64,000 bases of DNA from Streptomyces sp. AJS327 (lineage in GTDB: Bacteria > Actinomycetota > Actinomycetes > Streptomycetales > Streptomycetaceae). The stretch lies in contig NZ_SKBR01000001.1 of NCBI RefSeq assembly GCF_013450295.1, positions 562,001 to 626,000 on the forward strand, given 5' to 3'. Below the pieces are notes generated by a model, which had not been told where the DNA came from, searched no databases, and was given only the letters and a program-made list of their open reading frames with translations. The translations under genes and the position numbers were made by a program. This document shows positions 52,061-62,299 of this stretch, in pieces. The number at the start of each line of letters is the position of its first letter. Position 1 is the stretch's first letter.

Positions 52061-52793
52061 GCGGTGCGCCGCGGCCTGCCGTGACGCGGGCGGGCGGCCG
52101 CCAGGCGCGGCCCGCCGGCGGGGCTCGCGGGGATGGTCCGGAGACCGATGGACCGGTGGCGCCCGTACGGTCCGGAGTCGGAGCCGGGGACGAATCGCTG
52201 CCGGGTGACCGATGAGGCCCGGGACGAATCGTCGCCGGGGCGAACCGGCGGTGCCCGGGACGAACCGGAGCGGGGCGATCCGGTGCTGTCCGCGACGATC
52301 CCGCTGCCGTCCGGGTCCGGGCGATCCGGTCGTGAGCCCGCCGCGTCCCGGTGGGCTGGCGGCCACGTGTCGTGACGGCCGAGGGCGGCCGGATGGTGGA
52401 GGAGCCCGGATTCGCAGCCGCGGAGTCCGGGCTCCGGCACGCCGCCCCACGCCGGGGCGGGAGCCCGACCGTGAGGCGCCCGACCTGAAGGCATCCGACC
52501 TGAAGGTCCCCAAGGCAAGGTCCCCCACGGCAAGGTCCCACGGCGAGCCGCCCGGCCAGACGCTGCCCGACCTGAAGGCGCCCCACTGCAAGGCGCCCCA
52601 CTGCAAGGCGCCCGGCCAGAGGGTGCCCCGACCACGAGCCGCCCCACCGCGAGGTGCCCGACCTGAAGCCGCCTGACCAGAAGGTGCTCCACCGTGTGGT
52701 GCCCGTTCCCCGGGCGCCCGGTCGGGGTGTACGCGCCCTGCGTACGCGGTGTGCGGGGTGGTGGGTGTGTGCTGGGAGAGGGACGGGATCCGC
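52061..52793 (+). other. Repeat-rich spacer between convergent operons
   Basis: The 733 bases carry degenerate repeats of words like GACCTGAAGG and CACTGCAAGGCGCCC (near 52,490-52,650). Long open frames on both strands are a by-product of this. I see no gene. Confidence 0.6.
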
Positions 52794-53195
52794 TCAGTCC
52801 GGCGAGTTGATCATGAACCCGGCCGCGTAGACCAGGTAGTCCCAGAGGGTCCGGTCCTGTTCGGGCGTGAGGTCCAGACTGTCGACAGCGTCCCGCATGT
52901 GCCGCAGCCAGGCGTCGTGCGCCGCCTTGTCGACGGTGAACGGGGCGTGGCGCATGCGGAGTCGGGGGTGGCCGCGCTGCTCGCTGTAGGTGCGTGGTCC
53001 GCCCCAGTACTGGATGAGGAACAGCGTGAGCCGCTCCTCGGCCGGGCCGAGGTCCTCCTCCGGGTACATCGGCCGCAGGAGCGGGTCGTCGGCGACGCCC
53101 TGGTAGAAGCGGTGGACGAGCTGGCGGAAGGTCTCCTCGCCGCCGACCTGTTCGTAGAAGGTCTGCGATTGCAAGCTGCCGCGTGGGATTTCCAT
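52794..53195 (-). CDS. Truncated haemoglobin, group II (trHbO-like)
   Basis: This 133-residue protein has the 2/2 globin pattern: [36 protein letters not shown] (Tyr B10 region), [35 protein letters not shown] (proximal His) and the Trp region HDAWLRHM. It binds haem; group II members protect against nitric oxide or support respiration. The start is ATG 53195; a GTG one codon earlier is possible. It is transcribed leftward and convergent with the ettA operon. Confidence 0.92.
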   Translation of the reverse strand: MEIPRGSLQSQTFYEQVGGEETFRQLVHRFYQGVADDPLLRPMYPEEDLGPAEERLTLFLIQYWGGPRTYSEQRGHPRLRMRHAPFTVDKAAHDAWLRHMRDAVDSLDLTPEQDRTLWDYLVYAAGFMINSPD

Positions 53196-53362
53196 CACCC
53201 CACCATGGTCGCAGACCGCCCCCTTTCCTCGGGCCGCTCCCCGGATCCGGAGGGACTCGGGGGCCGGAGCCGGGGGCTGGGCTCAGGCACCGGACTCGGA
53301 GGGCTGGGCTCAGGCGCTGGGCTCAGGGACCGGACTCGGGGAGCCGGGCGCCGGGGCCGGGC

Positions 53363-54301
53363 TCAGGGGATGGGCCAGCGGTGGGGGCCTTCGGGGGAGT
53401 CGAGCCAGGCCCAGCGGTCCTCGCCGTCGATGGTCACCCCGTAGCGGGGGCGGGCCGGGCGTCCCTCGTTGTGCCAGAGCGTGTAGGCCTCGTTCGGGCC
53501 GAGCCACTGCTCGCTGAGGGCGCGGAGGAAGTGGAAGGAGTCCTCGCGGAGGGCGTCGGTGGGTACGTCGGCGAACGTGCCCTCGGTGAGTCCGGCGTCC
53601 TGGCTGTGGCCCCGCAGCGGGACGAAGAAGGCGGGGGTGGGCAGGAAGCGGCCGGAGGCGTGGGTGGCGTCGGTGACGTGGAGGGCGAGGAGGCCGGTGG
53701 CGAGCGGGGTGACGATCAGCCCTCCGGGGACGCACTGCCGGAGCCAGGCGTCGGGGATGGTCGGCATGCCGACGGTGACGATGATCCGGTCGTACGGGCT
53801 GTGCTCCGGGCAGCCGAGGGCGCCGTCGCCGGTGACGACGTGCGGGTGGAATCCGGCGGCCTCCAGGTGGCGGCGGGCGTCCTCGGTGATGTCGGGGTCG
53901 ATGTCGACGGTGGTCACCCGGGCGTCGCTGAGACGGTGGCAGAGCAGGCCCGCGTTGTATCCGGGGCCGGTGCCGATCTCCAGGACGCGCGAGTCGTCCC
54001 GGACGTCGAGGTACTCCAGCATCCGGGCCATCAGGGAGGGCTGGCTGCTGGAGGAGATCAGCTCGCCGTCCCGGACCCGGGTGGCGAGCGGTACGTCCTG
54101 GTAGACGCCGTCGTGCCACCGCTGGCGGCCCCGGCGGTCGGGGTCGTCGCGCCAGAGCCGTTCGTAGCCGCCGAGCGCCGGTGCGTAGTAGTAGGGCACG
54201 AACAGCTCGCGGGGCACCTCGGTGAAGGCGGCGCGCCAGCGGGGGTCGGTGAGGGAACCGTCGGCGGCGATCTCCTGGACGAGGCCGGTGGCGTCAGGCA
54301 T
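53363..54301 (-). CDS. Protein-L-isoaspartate methyltransferase-like enzyme
   Basis: This 312-residue protein has a class I methyltransferase SAM-binding motif VLEIGTGPGYNAGLL (~residues 107-120) preceded by ISSSSQPSLMARMLEYL, the usual PCMT signature, and YDRIIVTVGMP. PCMT repairs isoaspartyl residues in damaged proteins. The protein is larger than the classic ~215-residue enzyme, with a C-terminal extension (RALSEQWLGPNEAYTLW) seen in the actinobacterial homologues, some of which modify ribosomally made peptides. No precursor peptide gene is evident beside it. Confidence 0.88.
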   Translation of the reverse strand: MPDATGLVQEIAADGSLTDPRWRAAFTEVPRELFVPYYYAPALGGYERLWRDDPDRRGRQRWHDGVYQDVPLATRVRDGELISSSSQPSLMARMLEYLDVRDDSRVLEIGTGPGYNAGLLCHRLSDARVTTVDIDPDITEDARRHLEAAGFHPHVVTGDGALGCPEHSPYDRIIVTVGMPTIPDAWLRQCVPGGLIVTPLATGLLALHVTDATHASGRFLPTPAFFVPLRGHSQDAGLTEGTFADVPTDALREDSFHFLRALSEQWLGPNEAYTLWHNEGRPARPRYGVTIDGEDRWAWLDSPEGPHRWPIP

Positions 54302-55061
54302 GTCTCCACTGTGCTGCGTCCCGCCGCGCCGCGCGAGACCGGATCCGCGGTGGGACCGGGTCTCCGTGGGGAGCGCCCGGGCCCCGGTCGGGTTGGGGGA
54401 CCGGGCCGCCGGGCGCGGGTTGGGGACCGGCGTGGTGGCGGGGCCCGGCGGGTCCGGTCAGGTGGGGTGGCGGTCTCGGGCTGGACGGAGCGGTCTGACG
54501 GTGCGGCGTACGGAGACGGTGGGGAAGCCGCGAGGAGTGGGAGGGCGGCGGCCGCCGCCCCCGGTCCCGGTGCCGGTGGCCCGTCACCGTTCCCTCCCCC
54601 ATGGGGAGGGCCGCCGCTGGTGCTGGTGGCCGGTGTGGTGCTCGGGGCCGCTGGTCGGGGTGGGACCGGGGCTCCACCGGGACGGGTGGGGCCCGGCTCC
54701 GGTGTGGGTGAGGTCCGGGGCGGGCGGGGCCCGGTGCCGGGGGTGGCGGGAACCGGACGGTGAGCGCCGCGCGTGGTGGGTGGCGGGGGCGGGTCGCGGT
54801 GCCGGACGCCGGTCGGGTGCGGCGGCTGCCGGGCGGGACGGCCGGTGTTGCCGCACGGGGGACGGGATACGGCCAATGCCGGGTGACTGGCGAAAAGCCC
54901 GGCCATAATGGCTTGTTGTGGCCCCCGGGTATGGCGTCGCCGCGCCGGATGGTGGCGTCGGTGCCCAACGTCGGGGCGACGGACGGCTGTTCGCGAACCG
55001 TGCGGCCGTCGATGGACGGTCGTGGGGGCTGGCGGGCGACCAGGGGGGGAGGACGGGAACC
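54302..55061 (+). other. Divergent spacer upstream of the GlnX gene
   Basis: The ~760 bases between the leftward methyltransferase gene and the rightward GlnX-like gene have no supported gene. A GGGGGGAGGA ribosome-binding site ends the region. An in-frame extension of glnX from 54,918 exists but is low-complexity. Promoters for both genes should lie here. Confidence 0.5.
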
Positions 55062-56504
55062 GTGGCACAGTCGACAGCCGACCGGCCGGTGGCTCCGCCG
55101 GACGGGGCGGCCGAGGGCGAACCGACGGGCGGACCGGGCCCGTTGGGACGGCGTTCCGGTGGGGCGCCGGCCGCCGCCTCTGGCGGCGGGGCGGGCCGGG
55201 CCGGGGTGCTGCGCCGGTTCCGCTGGGCCGCGGCGACGGAGCCGGGGGGTCTGCGGCTCACGGCGGCCGTGCTGGCGGTGGCGGCGGTGCTGTTCGGCGC
55301 GGTGGCGTGCTGGCAGATGGCGCAGCGCGCCGAGGCGGCGGACGGGGTGGTGGAGCGGAGTCAGCCGCTGAGCGCGGACGCGGCGAAGGTCCACCGGGCG
55401 CTCGCGGACGCGGGGACCACGGCGTCGGCGGGGTTCCTGGCGGGGGGTGACGAGCCGCGCGAGCTGCGTCGCCGTTACGACCGGGATGTGGCGGACGCGT
55501 CGCGACTGTTGACGAAGGCGGCGTCGAACTCGGAGAGTTCGCCGTCGGCGCGGCGTCAGATCAGCAAGCTGAATCAGCAACTGCCGGTGTACACGGGGTT
55601 GGTGGAGGCGGCGCGGGCCAACAACCGGCAGGGGCTGCCGCTGGGCGGCGCCTATCTGCGGCACGCGAACGACAAGTTGCGGACGGAGATGCTTCCGGCC
55701 GCCCGGAAGTTGTACACGGCGGAGACCGCCCGGCTGAACGCGGACTACGCGGCGGCCAGGGCGTGGCCGTGGCTGGCGATGGGGCTGGGGGTCGCGGTGG
55801 TCGCGGCGCTGGGCTGGGCGCAGCGGCGGGAGTACCGGCGGACGAACCGGGTGGTCAGTCCGGGGCTGGCGGGGGCGACGGCGGCGTCGCTGGCGCTGTT
55901 GGTGTGGCTGTCGGCTGGGCACGCGGTGGCGCGGGCCCAGCTGGACACCTCGGACGTGCGGGGCGCCCGGTCCCTTCAGGCGCTGAACGCGGCCTGGATC
56001 GGGGCGCTTCAGGCCCGGGGGGACGAGAACATGGCGATGGTGGCGCGGGGCGCGGGTGAGGAGTACGAGCGGAGTTTCCGGCGTGAGGTGGCCGGTCTGG
56101 TGGGGAAGGCGCCCGACTGGCGGGAGGGTACGGCGGGTCGTCTGAACGAGGCGTTGCGGCTGGCCGACGACGAGCGGGGGCGGAAGCCGGTGCGGGCGGT
56201 GCGGAAGGCGTTGCGGGAGTGGGATGAGCGGCACGCGGAGGCGCGGGAGCGGGACGCGGGGGGTTCCTACGACGCGGCGCTGACGATGGTCATCGGGGAG
56301 AAGGGCAGCACGCGGGAGTCGTTCGAGCGGGTGGACGCTGGGCTGGCCGAGGCGAGCGCGCATGAGCAGCGGGAGTTCGAGCGGGCTGCGGAGGGTGGCC
56401 GGGGGGCGCTGGCTGGACTGCCGCTGGGCGCCGTCGTGTTGGCGGTGCTGGGTGCGGGGGCGGCGCTGTGGGGGATCGGGCGGAGACTCGCCGAGTACCG
56501 ATAG
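55062..56504 (+). CDS. glnX: GlnX-like membrane sensor
   Basis: This 480-residue protein starts at GTG 55062 (AQSTADRP) with GGGGGAGGA upstream. It has four membrane helices: LRLTAAVLAVAAVLFGAVAC, AWPWLAMGLGVAVVAALGW, AGATAASLALLVWLS and LPLGAVVLAVLGAGAALW. Two helical extracytoplasmic regions lie between them. This matches the GlnX proteins that, with GlnH and PknG, sense amino acids in actinobacteria. It leads a co-directional operon of GlnH, a coiled-coil protein, PknG and a phosphatase. Confidence 0.82.
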   Translation: MAQSTADRPVAPPDGAAEGEPTGGPGPLGRRSGGAPAAASGGGAGRAGVLRRFRWAAATEPGGLRLTAAVLAVAAVLFGAVACWQMAQRAEAADGVVERSQPLSADAAKVHRALADAGTTASAGFLAGGDEPRELRRRYDRDVADASRLLTKAASNSESSPSARRQISKLNQQLPVYTGLVEAARANNRQGLPLGGAYLRHANDKLRTEMLPAARKLYTAETARLNADYAAARAWPWLAMGLGVAVVAALGWAQRREYRRTNRVVSPGLAGATAASLALLVWLSAGHAVARAQLDTSDVRGARSLQALNAAWIGALQARGDENMAMVARGAGEEYERSFRREVAGLVGKAPDWREGTAGRLNEALRLADDERGRKPVRAVRKALREWDERHAEARERDAGGSYDAALTMVIGEKGSTRESFERVDAGLAEASAHEQREFERAAEGGRGALAGLPLGAVVLAVLGAGAALWGIGRRLAEYR

Positions 56505-56522
56505 CTGGGACGAGGGGGAGCT

Positions 56523-57809
56523 ATGGGAAGTGTGGAGCGGGGCGGCCGGGCCGGTGAGTCTGGCAGAGGGGCGGGTTCCGGAGGGCGGGGCGGGCGTTGG
56601 AGGGAGCGTTCGCCGGGTGAACGGCCCACGTCTGCGGGGCTGATGGGCTGGGTGTCGCCGATCGACCGTTGGCGTACGGGGAGTTGGGCGGAGACGGAGC
56701 TTTCGGCCGTGCGGCTGAGGGAGTCGCCGGGGCGTGGGGCGCGGGGCGGGGGTTCGCGTTCCGGGGTGTCGTTGCTGGTGGCGGTGGCTGGACTGGCGTT
56801 GGTGGCCGGGGTGTTGGGGGTGACGTTGCGCGCGGCGCCGGGACCGGCCGTGGCGGACGCGGAGGGGGCGGGGGAGCGGCTGTCGGCCTCGGGGGAGTCC
56901 GGGGCCACGGCCCCCGAGGAGCCCAGGAACCCGGGAGATGGGGGAAGTTCGGGGGGCGAGGGCTGCCGGGAGGGTGTGGAGGGCGCGCGGGCGGTGGCGA
57001 GCCTGAAGCCGTCGAGGAAGGCGGGGCGGGCGGTCAAGCGGGTGCGGAAGGCGGAGCGGCTGGTGGTCGGGGTGGACCAGGACAGCTATCTGTGGGGGTA
57101 CCGGGATCCGGCGTCGGGGAGGCTGCGCGGGTTCGACATCGACCTGGTGGAGGCGATCGCGGAGGATCTGCTGGGTGGGGATCCGGAGATCGTGTACCGG
57201 CCCGTGCCGACCGAGCGGCGGGTCGCCGCGATACGGGACCGCGAGGTCGACATGGTGGTGCGGACGATGACGATCTCCTGTGACCGCCGGGACGATGTGG
57301 CGTTCTCCACTGCGTACTTCGAGGCGGGCCAGCAGCTGGTCGCTCCGAAGGAGGGGGCGCGCGTCAAGGGGTTCGACGGCAGTCTGCGCGGCGAACGGCT
57401 GTGCTACGCCCGGGGGTCGACGGCGGAGAAGCTGATGCGGACGAGGAAGGTCCGTGCGCTGGGGGCCCGTTCGGTGACGGTGCCCAACCAGCTGGACTGT
57501 CTGGTGCGGATGCAACTGGGCACGGTGGACGCGACGGTGACCGACAGCGCGCTCGGTGCCGGGCAGGCCGCGCAGGACCCGTCCGTCGAACTCGTCGGTG
57601 AGCCGGCGACGGTGGAGCCGTACGGTGTCGCGATGAACCCGGCCGACCGGGATCTGGTGCGCAGGGTGAACCGGGTGCTGGAGGAATACCGGAAGGGCGG
57701 CGCCGACTCGGCGTGGCGCAGCTCGTACCGGGAGTGGCTGGCCGACGAGATGATGGGTACGGAAGACGGCAAGGAGCCCTCGCCGCCCAAGCCGGTCTAC
57801 GGGGACTGA
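56523..57809 (+). CDS. glnH: GlnH-like amino-acid-binding protein, membrane-anchored
   Basis: This 428-residue protein has a ~85-residue cytoplasmic low-complexity start, one membrane helix (VSLLVAVAGLALVAGVLGVTL), a linker and a solute-binding fold of the SBP3 class (AERLVVGVDQDSYLWGY; LRGFDIDLVEAIAEDLLG; RVAAIRDREVDMVVRTMT; VEPYGVAMNPADRDLVRRV). In the characterised system, GlnH binds Asp/Glu and signals through GlnX to PknG. The anchor is a transmembrane helix with a long cytoplasmic lead instead of a lipobox. The start ATG follows GAGGGGGAG. Confidence 0.85.
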   Translation: MGSVERGGRAGESGRGAGSGGRGGRWRERSPGERPTSAGLMGWVSPIDRWRTGSWAETELSAVRLRESPGRGARGGGSRSGVSLLVAVAGLALVAGVLGVTLRAAPGPAVADAEGAGERLSASGESGATAPEEPRNPGDGGSSGGEGCREGVEGARAVASLKPSRKAGRAVKRVRKAERLVVGVDQDSYLWGYRDPASGRLRGFDIDLVEAIAEDLLGGDPEIVYRPVPTERRVAAIRDREVDMVVRTMTISCDRRDDVAFSTAYFEAGQQLVAPKEGARVKGFDGSLRGERLCYARGSTAEKLMRTRKVRALGARSVTVPNQLDCLVRMQLGTVDATVTDSALGAGQAAQDPSVELVGEPATVEPYGVAMNPADRDLVRRVNRVLEEYRKGGADSAWRSSYREWLADEMMGTEDGKEPSPPKPVYGD

Positions 57810-57906
57810 CGGCGGTGGCCTCCCTGAGCGCGGTCGAGGCGGTCGGCACACCCCTGTGCCGCGCCGTCCGGCCCACCGAGTGCGGACGCGGGAGAGAGGC
57901 AGCGAG

Positions 57907-59295
57907 GTGATCCATTCGATGGGGTCGGTGGGGCCCGCCGGGCCGGTGATGAGCCCGGAGGAGGTGGACCGTGAACTGGAGCGGCTGGACGCCGAGTACG
58001 AGGCGGTCGAGTCCTCCCTGCTCGCGCTCCAGGACCACGCCGGGCGGCGTTTGCTGGAGGGTGCCCGGCTGTCCGGCGTCACCGAGCGCCGCTGGGCGCG
58101 GGCCGACCAGATCGCCACCCTGCTGTGGAAGACCTTCGACCGGTACACCGCCGCGCTGAAGGCCGCGCATGAGCTGCGGGGTCGGCGGCGGTCACCGAGC
58201 CGTGCGGAACTGGCGGAGCTGACCGGTCTGTTGCGCGGCACCCTGAGCGTTCCGGGTGGGGGGCCGCCCGCCCCGCCGGTGGGGCTGCTGGATCCGGGGG
58301 AGCCGGGTGGTTCCGGTGGCGGGGGTGAAGGGGCCCGGCTCGCTGAGCAGTTGACGCTGGCGCAGCTGGTGGAGCGGATGAACAGCTGGTACGCGCAGGC
58401 GCTGGACGTGGTGGCGGCGGCGGACTCGGTGTGGTCGGCGCTGCCCGCCCGTATCGATCTGCTCTCCGCCGAGCTCCAGCGGGTGCGGTCGCTGGCGCAC
58501 TCGGTGGGGGTGCGTCCCGGTGAGCATCCGGCGGGGGACGACCTGGAGCGGACCACCGCCGAACTGACCGTGCTCCGCGCCGAGGTGCTGCGGGATCCGC
58601 TGGCCTTCTGGGTTCCGGCGGGGGGTAGCAGCGCGCCGGGTGGCGGGCGTCCGGACACCGCGCGGTACGACGCGGCGGCCCGTGCGCTGGAGGACGTGCG
58701 GCGGGAGATCGACGCGGTGATCGGGGTCCGGCAGGACGCCGAGCAGCGGCTGATGAAGCTGCGGGACCTGCTCTCGCGCGCCGATCGCACCCTGGCGGAG
58801 GCGCGGACGGCGCGGGGTGAGGTGCTGGCGAAGATCGCCGCTTCGGAGGTTCCGGCGGTCAGTGGGCCGCCGGCCGCTCTCCAGGAGCAGTTGATCCGGG
58901 CGGCGGACTACCGTCGGCGTTCCCAGTGGCATCTGCTGTCGCCGCTGCTGGAGAGCCTGGAGCAGCGCGCCGAACAGGAGCTGGAGCGGGCGCGGGATCA
59001 ACTGTCGGCTGTGACGGCTCCGTTGGCGGTCCGTGCGGAGCTGCGGGGGCGACTGGACTCCTGCCGGGCGGAGTTGGCGCGGCACGGCAGGTCGGGCGAC
59101 CGGTTCCTCGCCGAGCGGTACGACATGGCGCGCCGCATGCTGTGGAGCGCGCCGTGTGATCTGCGGGCCGCGGAGAGCGCGGTGCGGCGCTACCGGGCGG
59201 CGGCGCGGGAGACGCTGTCGTCCGCGGCGGGGGAGCCGCTGGAGCGGGCCGAGCCGGGGGAGACCGGGTGGGCGGAGGGCAGGGAGGAAGCGTGA
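57907..59295 (+). CDS. Coiled-coil protein of the GlnX-PknG operon
   Basis: This 462-residue protein is almost entirely helical with coiled-coil heptads (LERLDAEYEAVESSLLALQ, LEDVRREIDAVIGVRQDAEQ, LEQRAEQELERARDQLSAV). A Gly/Pro-rich insertion lies near residues 115-140. It has no membrane span or known catalytic motif. It lies between glnH and pknG and overlaps the pknG start (GTGA). It may be a scaffold or kinase substrate; this is inference. The GTG at 57907 was chosen; an in-frame ATG at 57919 is an alternative. Confidence 0.7.
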   Translation: MIHSMGSVGPAGPVMSPEEVDRELERLDAEYEAVESSLLALQDHAGRRLLEGARLSGVTERRWARADQIATLLWKTFDRYTAALKAAHELRGRRRSPSRAELAELTGLLRGTLSVPGGGPPAPPVGLLDPGEPGGSGGGGEGARLAEQLTLAQLVERMNSWYAQALDVVAAADSVWSALPARIDLLSAELQRVRSLAHSVGVRPGEHPAGDDLERTTAELTVLRAEVLRDPLAFWVPAGGSSAPGGGRPDTARYDAAARALEDVRREIDAVIGVRQDAEQRLMKLRDLLSRADRTLAEARTARGEVLAKIAASEVPAVSGPPAALQEQLIRAADYRRRSQWHLLSPLLESLEQRAEQELERARDQLSAVTAPLAVRAELRGRLDSCRAELARHGRSGDRFLAERYDMARRMLWSAPCDLRAAESAVRRYRAAARETLSSAAGEPLERAEPGETGWAEGREEA

Positions 59296-62200
59296 ACGGG
59301 GACGCGATCCGGGAGCCGGGCGGGGAGCTGGTTCCCGCGCGGGCCGGGGAGTTGGGCGGGGAGGCCGGTGTGGTGGCGCCGGGGAGCTGCCAGCGCCCGT
59401 CCTGTGCGGGGGAGTACGTGGATGTGGGTGCGGGGCTGCTGTTCTGCGCGGTGTGCGGGATGGCGCCGCCGGTGGCGCCGGACGGGTACCTCGGCCCGGC
59501 GCGCACCGTGCTCACGGCGGTGCTGGCCCGGCCCGGGCGGCTCGCGGCGGGGCCGTCCGTGGCGGCCCCGCCGTCTTCGGGGGGCGGGTCCGCCGCCGGG
59601 ACGCGGGGCGCCGTGGTCCGCGCGCCGTCCGACGCGCGGCGCTCGCCCGCCGGTTGGGGCCGTTCGCCCGGCAACGCGGGCCGCTCTCCGTCGAGTTCGT
59701 CGGGCTCTTCGGGTTCACCGGAGGCACCTGGTTCCGCGGGCTCTTCTGGTTCCCGCGGTTCCGGGGGGTCGAGGGGGTCCCGGGGTTCGCGCCGGTCGGT
59801 CTCCGGACGCCTGCCGGGCGCGGCGCGTGGCTCGGCCCCGTCGGTCTCCGCGCGCGGTAGCCGCCCGACGGGTTCCTCGTCCGGCCGGGGGGAGTTGGGC
59901 CTGGGCCTGGTGGCCGTTCCCGAGGTGCCGCGCGCCGATCCCGCCTCGGTGGTGCTGACGGACCCGGAGGTGCCCGAGCGCAAGCGGTTCTGCGGCAACG
60001 GCGACTGCGGTTTCCCGGTGGGCCGCTCCAGGGCGGGCCGGGCTGGCCGGACGGCGGGGTTCTGCACCCGCTGCGGCCGCCCGTACTCCTTCGTGCCGAA
60101 ACTGCGGCCGGGCGAGGTGGTGCACGGGCAGTACGAGATCGCGGGCTGTCTCGCGCACGGCGGCCTCGGGTGGATATACCTCGCCGTGGACCGGGCGGTC
60201 GCCCACCGCTGGGTGGTGCTGAAGGGCCTGCTGGACACGGGGGACGAGGACGCGATGGCCGCGGCCATCGCGGAGCGGCGGTTCCTCGCGGAGATCGAGC
60301 ACGCCAACATCGTCCGCATCTACAACTTCGTCGAGCATCCGGACCCGCGGGACGGCACCCTGGACGGCTACATCGTCATGGAGTACGTCGGGGGCCGGTC
60401 CCTCAAGGACATCGCCAACGCGCGGCGCGCTCCGGACGGTGGGCGGGCCCCGCTCCCCGTCGACCAGGCGTGCGCCTACGGCATCGAGGCGCTGGAGGCC
60501 CTGGGGCATCTGCACGAACGCGGGCTGCTCTACTGCGACTTCAAGGTAGACAACGCCATCCAGCAGGACGGCCGTCTCAAGCTGATCGACATGGGCGCGG
60601 TGCGCCGGGCCGACGACGACGAGAGCCCCATCTACGGAACCGTTGGCTACCAGGCGCCCGAAGTCGCCGCGCACGGCGCGTCGGTGGCCTCCGACCTGTA
60701 CACCGTGGCCCGTACCCTCGCCGTTCTCACCCTCGACTTCCAGGGCTACACCAGCGTCTACGTGGACTCCCTGCCGGACCCCGAACACGTCGCGGTCTTC
60801 CGGAAGTTCGAGTCCTACTACCGGTTCCTGGCGCGCGCGACCGACCCCGATCCGCAGCGCCGGTTCGCCTCCGCCCGGGAGATGGCCGACCAGCTGCTGG
60901 GGGTGCTGCGTGAGGTGGTCGCGCTGGGCAGCGGGCGGCCCCGGCCCGCGCTGTCCACCCTTTTCACCCCGGAACTCCGCGTGGCCAGCACCGAGTTGCT
61001 CACCCCCGGCACCGGGGACGCCTCGCTGCTCGGCGCCCGCCGCCCGGCGCGTGGCGCCACCCGCCGGGAACGCGGCCGACGCGGCCGACTCCGGCGGCGC
61101 CGTCCCGCCGCCCCCCGCTCCACCGCCGACGGCGCCAACGACCGTGTGGGCGGCGGCGGGACGGACGCGGGCGCCTTCGAGGGCGCGGGCGACGGCGAGG
61201 GGGCGGTGGGGCTCGCCGCGCTCCCGCTCGTCCCCCTGTCCCCGCGCCGTACCGCGCTGGCGCTGCCGCTGCCCCGCGTCGACCCGGCCGACCCCAACGC
61301 CGCCTTCCTCGCGGCGCTTCCGGCCGCCGGTCCCGAGGAGTCGCTGGCCGCGCTGCGCGGAGCGCCGGGCCCGTCACTGGAGTTGAGCCTGCGCGAGGTG
61401 CGGGGGCTGCTCGAACTCCCCCCCGACACCCCGGTGATGGACCCCCCTTCCTCCCCGGGCGGCTTCTCCGGTTCCTCCCCGGACGGTTTGCCGGGTTCGT
61501 CCTCCGACGCTGCCGCCGGCGCCGGTCCGGCGGGCGCGGTCGACCCCTCGGTGGTGCGCGCGGCGACCCGGCTGACCGCGGTGGAGGAGGGGCACCCGGA
61601 CGACTGGCGGGTGGTCTGGTACCGCGGGCTGTGCGCGCTGGCCGGGGGCGACCGGGAGACGGCGGCGCTCGCCTTCGACGCGGTCTACGACGCCTTCCCC
61701 GGTGAGACCGCGCCGAAGCTGGCGCTCGGCTGCTGCGCGGAGACGCTCGGGCAGTGGGACAACGCGGCCGAGTTCTACCGTCTGGTGTGGGTGGCCGACC
61801 CGGCGTACGTCAGCGCCGCCTTCGGCCTGGCCCGGGTCCGGCTCGCCGGGGGCGACCGGCCCGGCGCGGTGGAGGTGCTGGAGTCGGTGCCGGAGACCTC
61901 CATCCACTACGTGCCCGCCCGGGTCGCCGCCGTACGGGCCCGGCTGCGTCACCGGGCCGCCGACGAGCCCCTGCTGCCGGACCTGTACGCTGCGGCGGAC
62001 CAGATCGACCGGCTGCGGCCCCTCGGGCTGGACGCGGTCCGCCGGGAGGAGTTGAGCGCCGAGGTGCTGGGCAGCGCGCTGGACTGGACGCTCGCGGGAC
62101 GGGCCGGGGCACCCGCCGGGGGAACCGGAACGTCCACGCCGAGCGTGATGTTGCTGGGCTGCACGATGGACGAGAACGGGCTGCGCTCCGGGCTGGAGCG

Positions 62201-62297
62201 CGGCTACCGCGTGCTCGCGCGCCTCGCGCGGTCCGGTACCGAGAGGAATGAACTGGTGGAACGAGCGAACCGTTTCCGCCCCAGGACGTGGGTGTGA
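59292..62297 (+). CDS. pknG: Serine/threonine protein kinase PknG
   Basis: This 1001-residue protein has an N-terminal zinc motif (CQRPSCAGEY then FCAVCG) and a disordered region. A rubredoxin-like metal site follows (RFCGNGDCGFPVG, GFCTRCGRPYSF, ~235-265). The kinase domain has CLAHGGLGWIYLAVDR and WVVLKGLL (lysine), catalytic loop LYCDFKVDN and metal loop LIDMGAVRR (DMG for DFG). A C-terminal TPR region contains ALGCCAETLGQWDNAAEFYR. PknG controls amino-acid metabolism by phosphorylating the OdhI/GarA switch protein in related actinobacteria. It overlaps the coiled-coil gene. Confidence 0.93.
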   Translation: MNGDAIREPGGELVPARAGELGGEAGVVAPGSCQRPSCAGEYVDVGAGLLFCAVCGMAPPVAPDGYLGPARTVLTAVLARPGRLAAGPSVAAPPSSGGGSAAGTRGAVVRAPSDARRSPAGWGRSPGNAGRSPSSSSGSSGSPEAPGSAGSSGSRGSGGSRGSRGSRRSVSGRLPGAARGSAPSVSARGSRPTGSSSGRGELGLGLVAVPEVPRADPASVVLTDPEVPERKRFCGNGDCGFPVGRSRAGRAGRTAGFCTRCGRPYSFVPKLRPGEVVHGQYEIAGCLAHGGLGWIYLAVDRAVAHRWVVLKGLLDTGDEDAMAAAIAERRFLAEIEHANIVRIYNFVEHPDPRDGTLDGYIVMEYVGGRSLKDIANARRAPDGGRAPLPVDQACAYGIEALEALGHLHERGLLYCDFKVDNAIQQDGRLKLIDMGAVRRADDDESPIYGTVGYQAPEVAAHGASVASDLYTVARTLAVLTLDFQGYTSVYVDSLPDPEHVAVFRKFESYYRFLARATDPDPQRRFASAREMADQLLGVLREVVALGSGRPRPALSTLFTPELRVASTELLTPGTGDASLLGARRPARGATRRERGRRGRLRRRRPAAPRSTADGANDRVGGGGTDAGAFEGAGDGEGAVGLAALPLVPLSPRRTALALPLPRVDPADPNAAFLAALPAAGPEESLAALRGAPGPSLELSLREVRGLLELPPDTPVMDPPSSPGGFSGSSPDGLPGSSSDAAAGAGPAGAVDPSVVRAATRLTAVEEGHPDDWRVVWYRGLCALAGGDRETAALAFDAVYDAFPGETAPKLALGCCAETLGQWDNAAEFYRLVWVADPAYVSAAFGLARVRLAGGDRPGAVEVLESVPETSIHYVPARVAAVRARLRHRAADEPLLPDLYAAADQIDRLRPLGLDAVRREELSAEVLGSALDWTLAGRAGAPAGGTGTSTPSVMLLGCTMDENGLRSGLERGYRVLARLARSGTERNELVERANRFRPRTWV

Positions 62298-62299
62298 CC

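Noticed and set aside
52212..52676. 154-codon frame and antisense counterpart in the repeat-rich spacer
   Set aside because: Both arise from repeated GC-rich words; no family match seen.
54294..58790. 1498-codon minus-strand frame
   Set aside because: Antisense to glnX, glnH and part of the coiled-coil gene; low-complexity R/P/T/H content.
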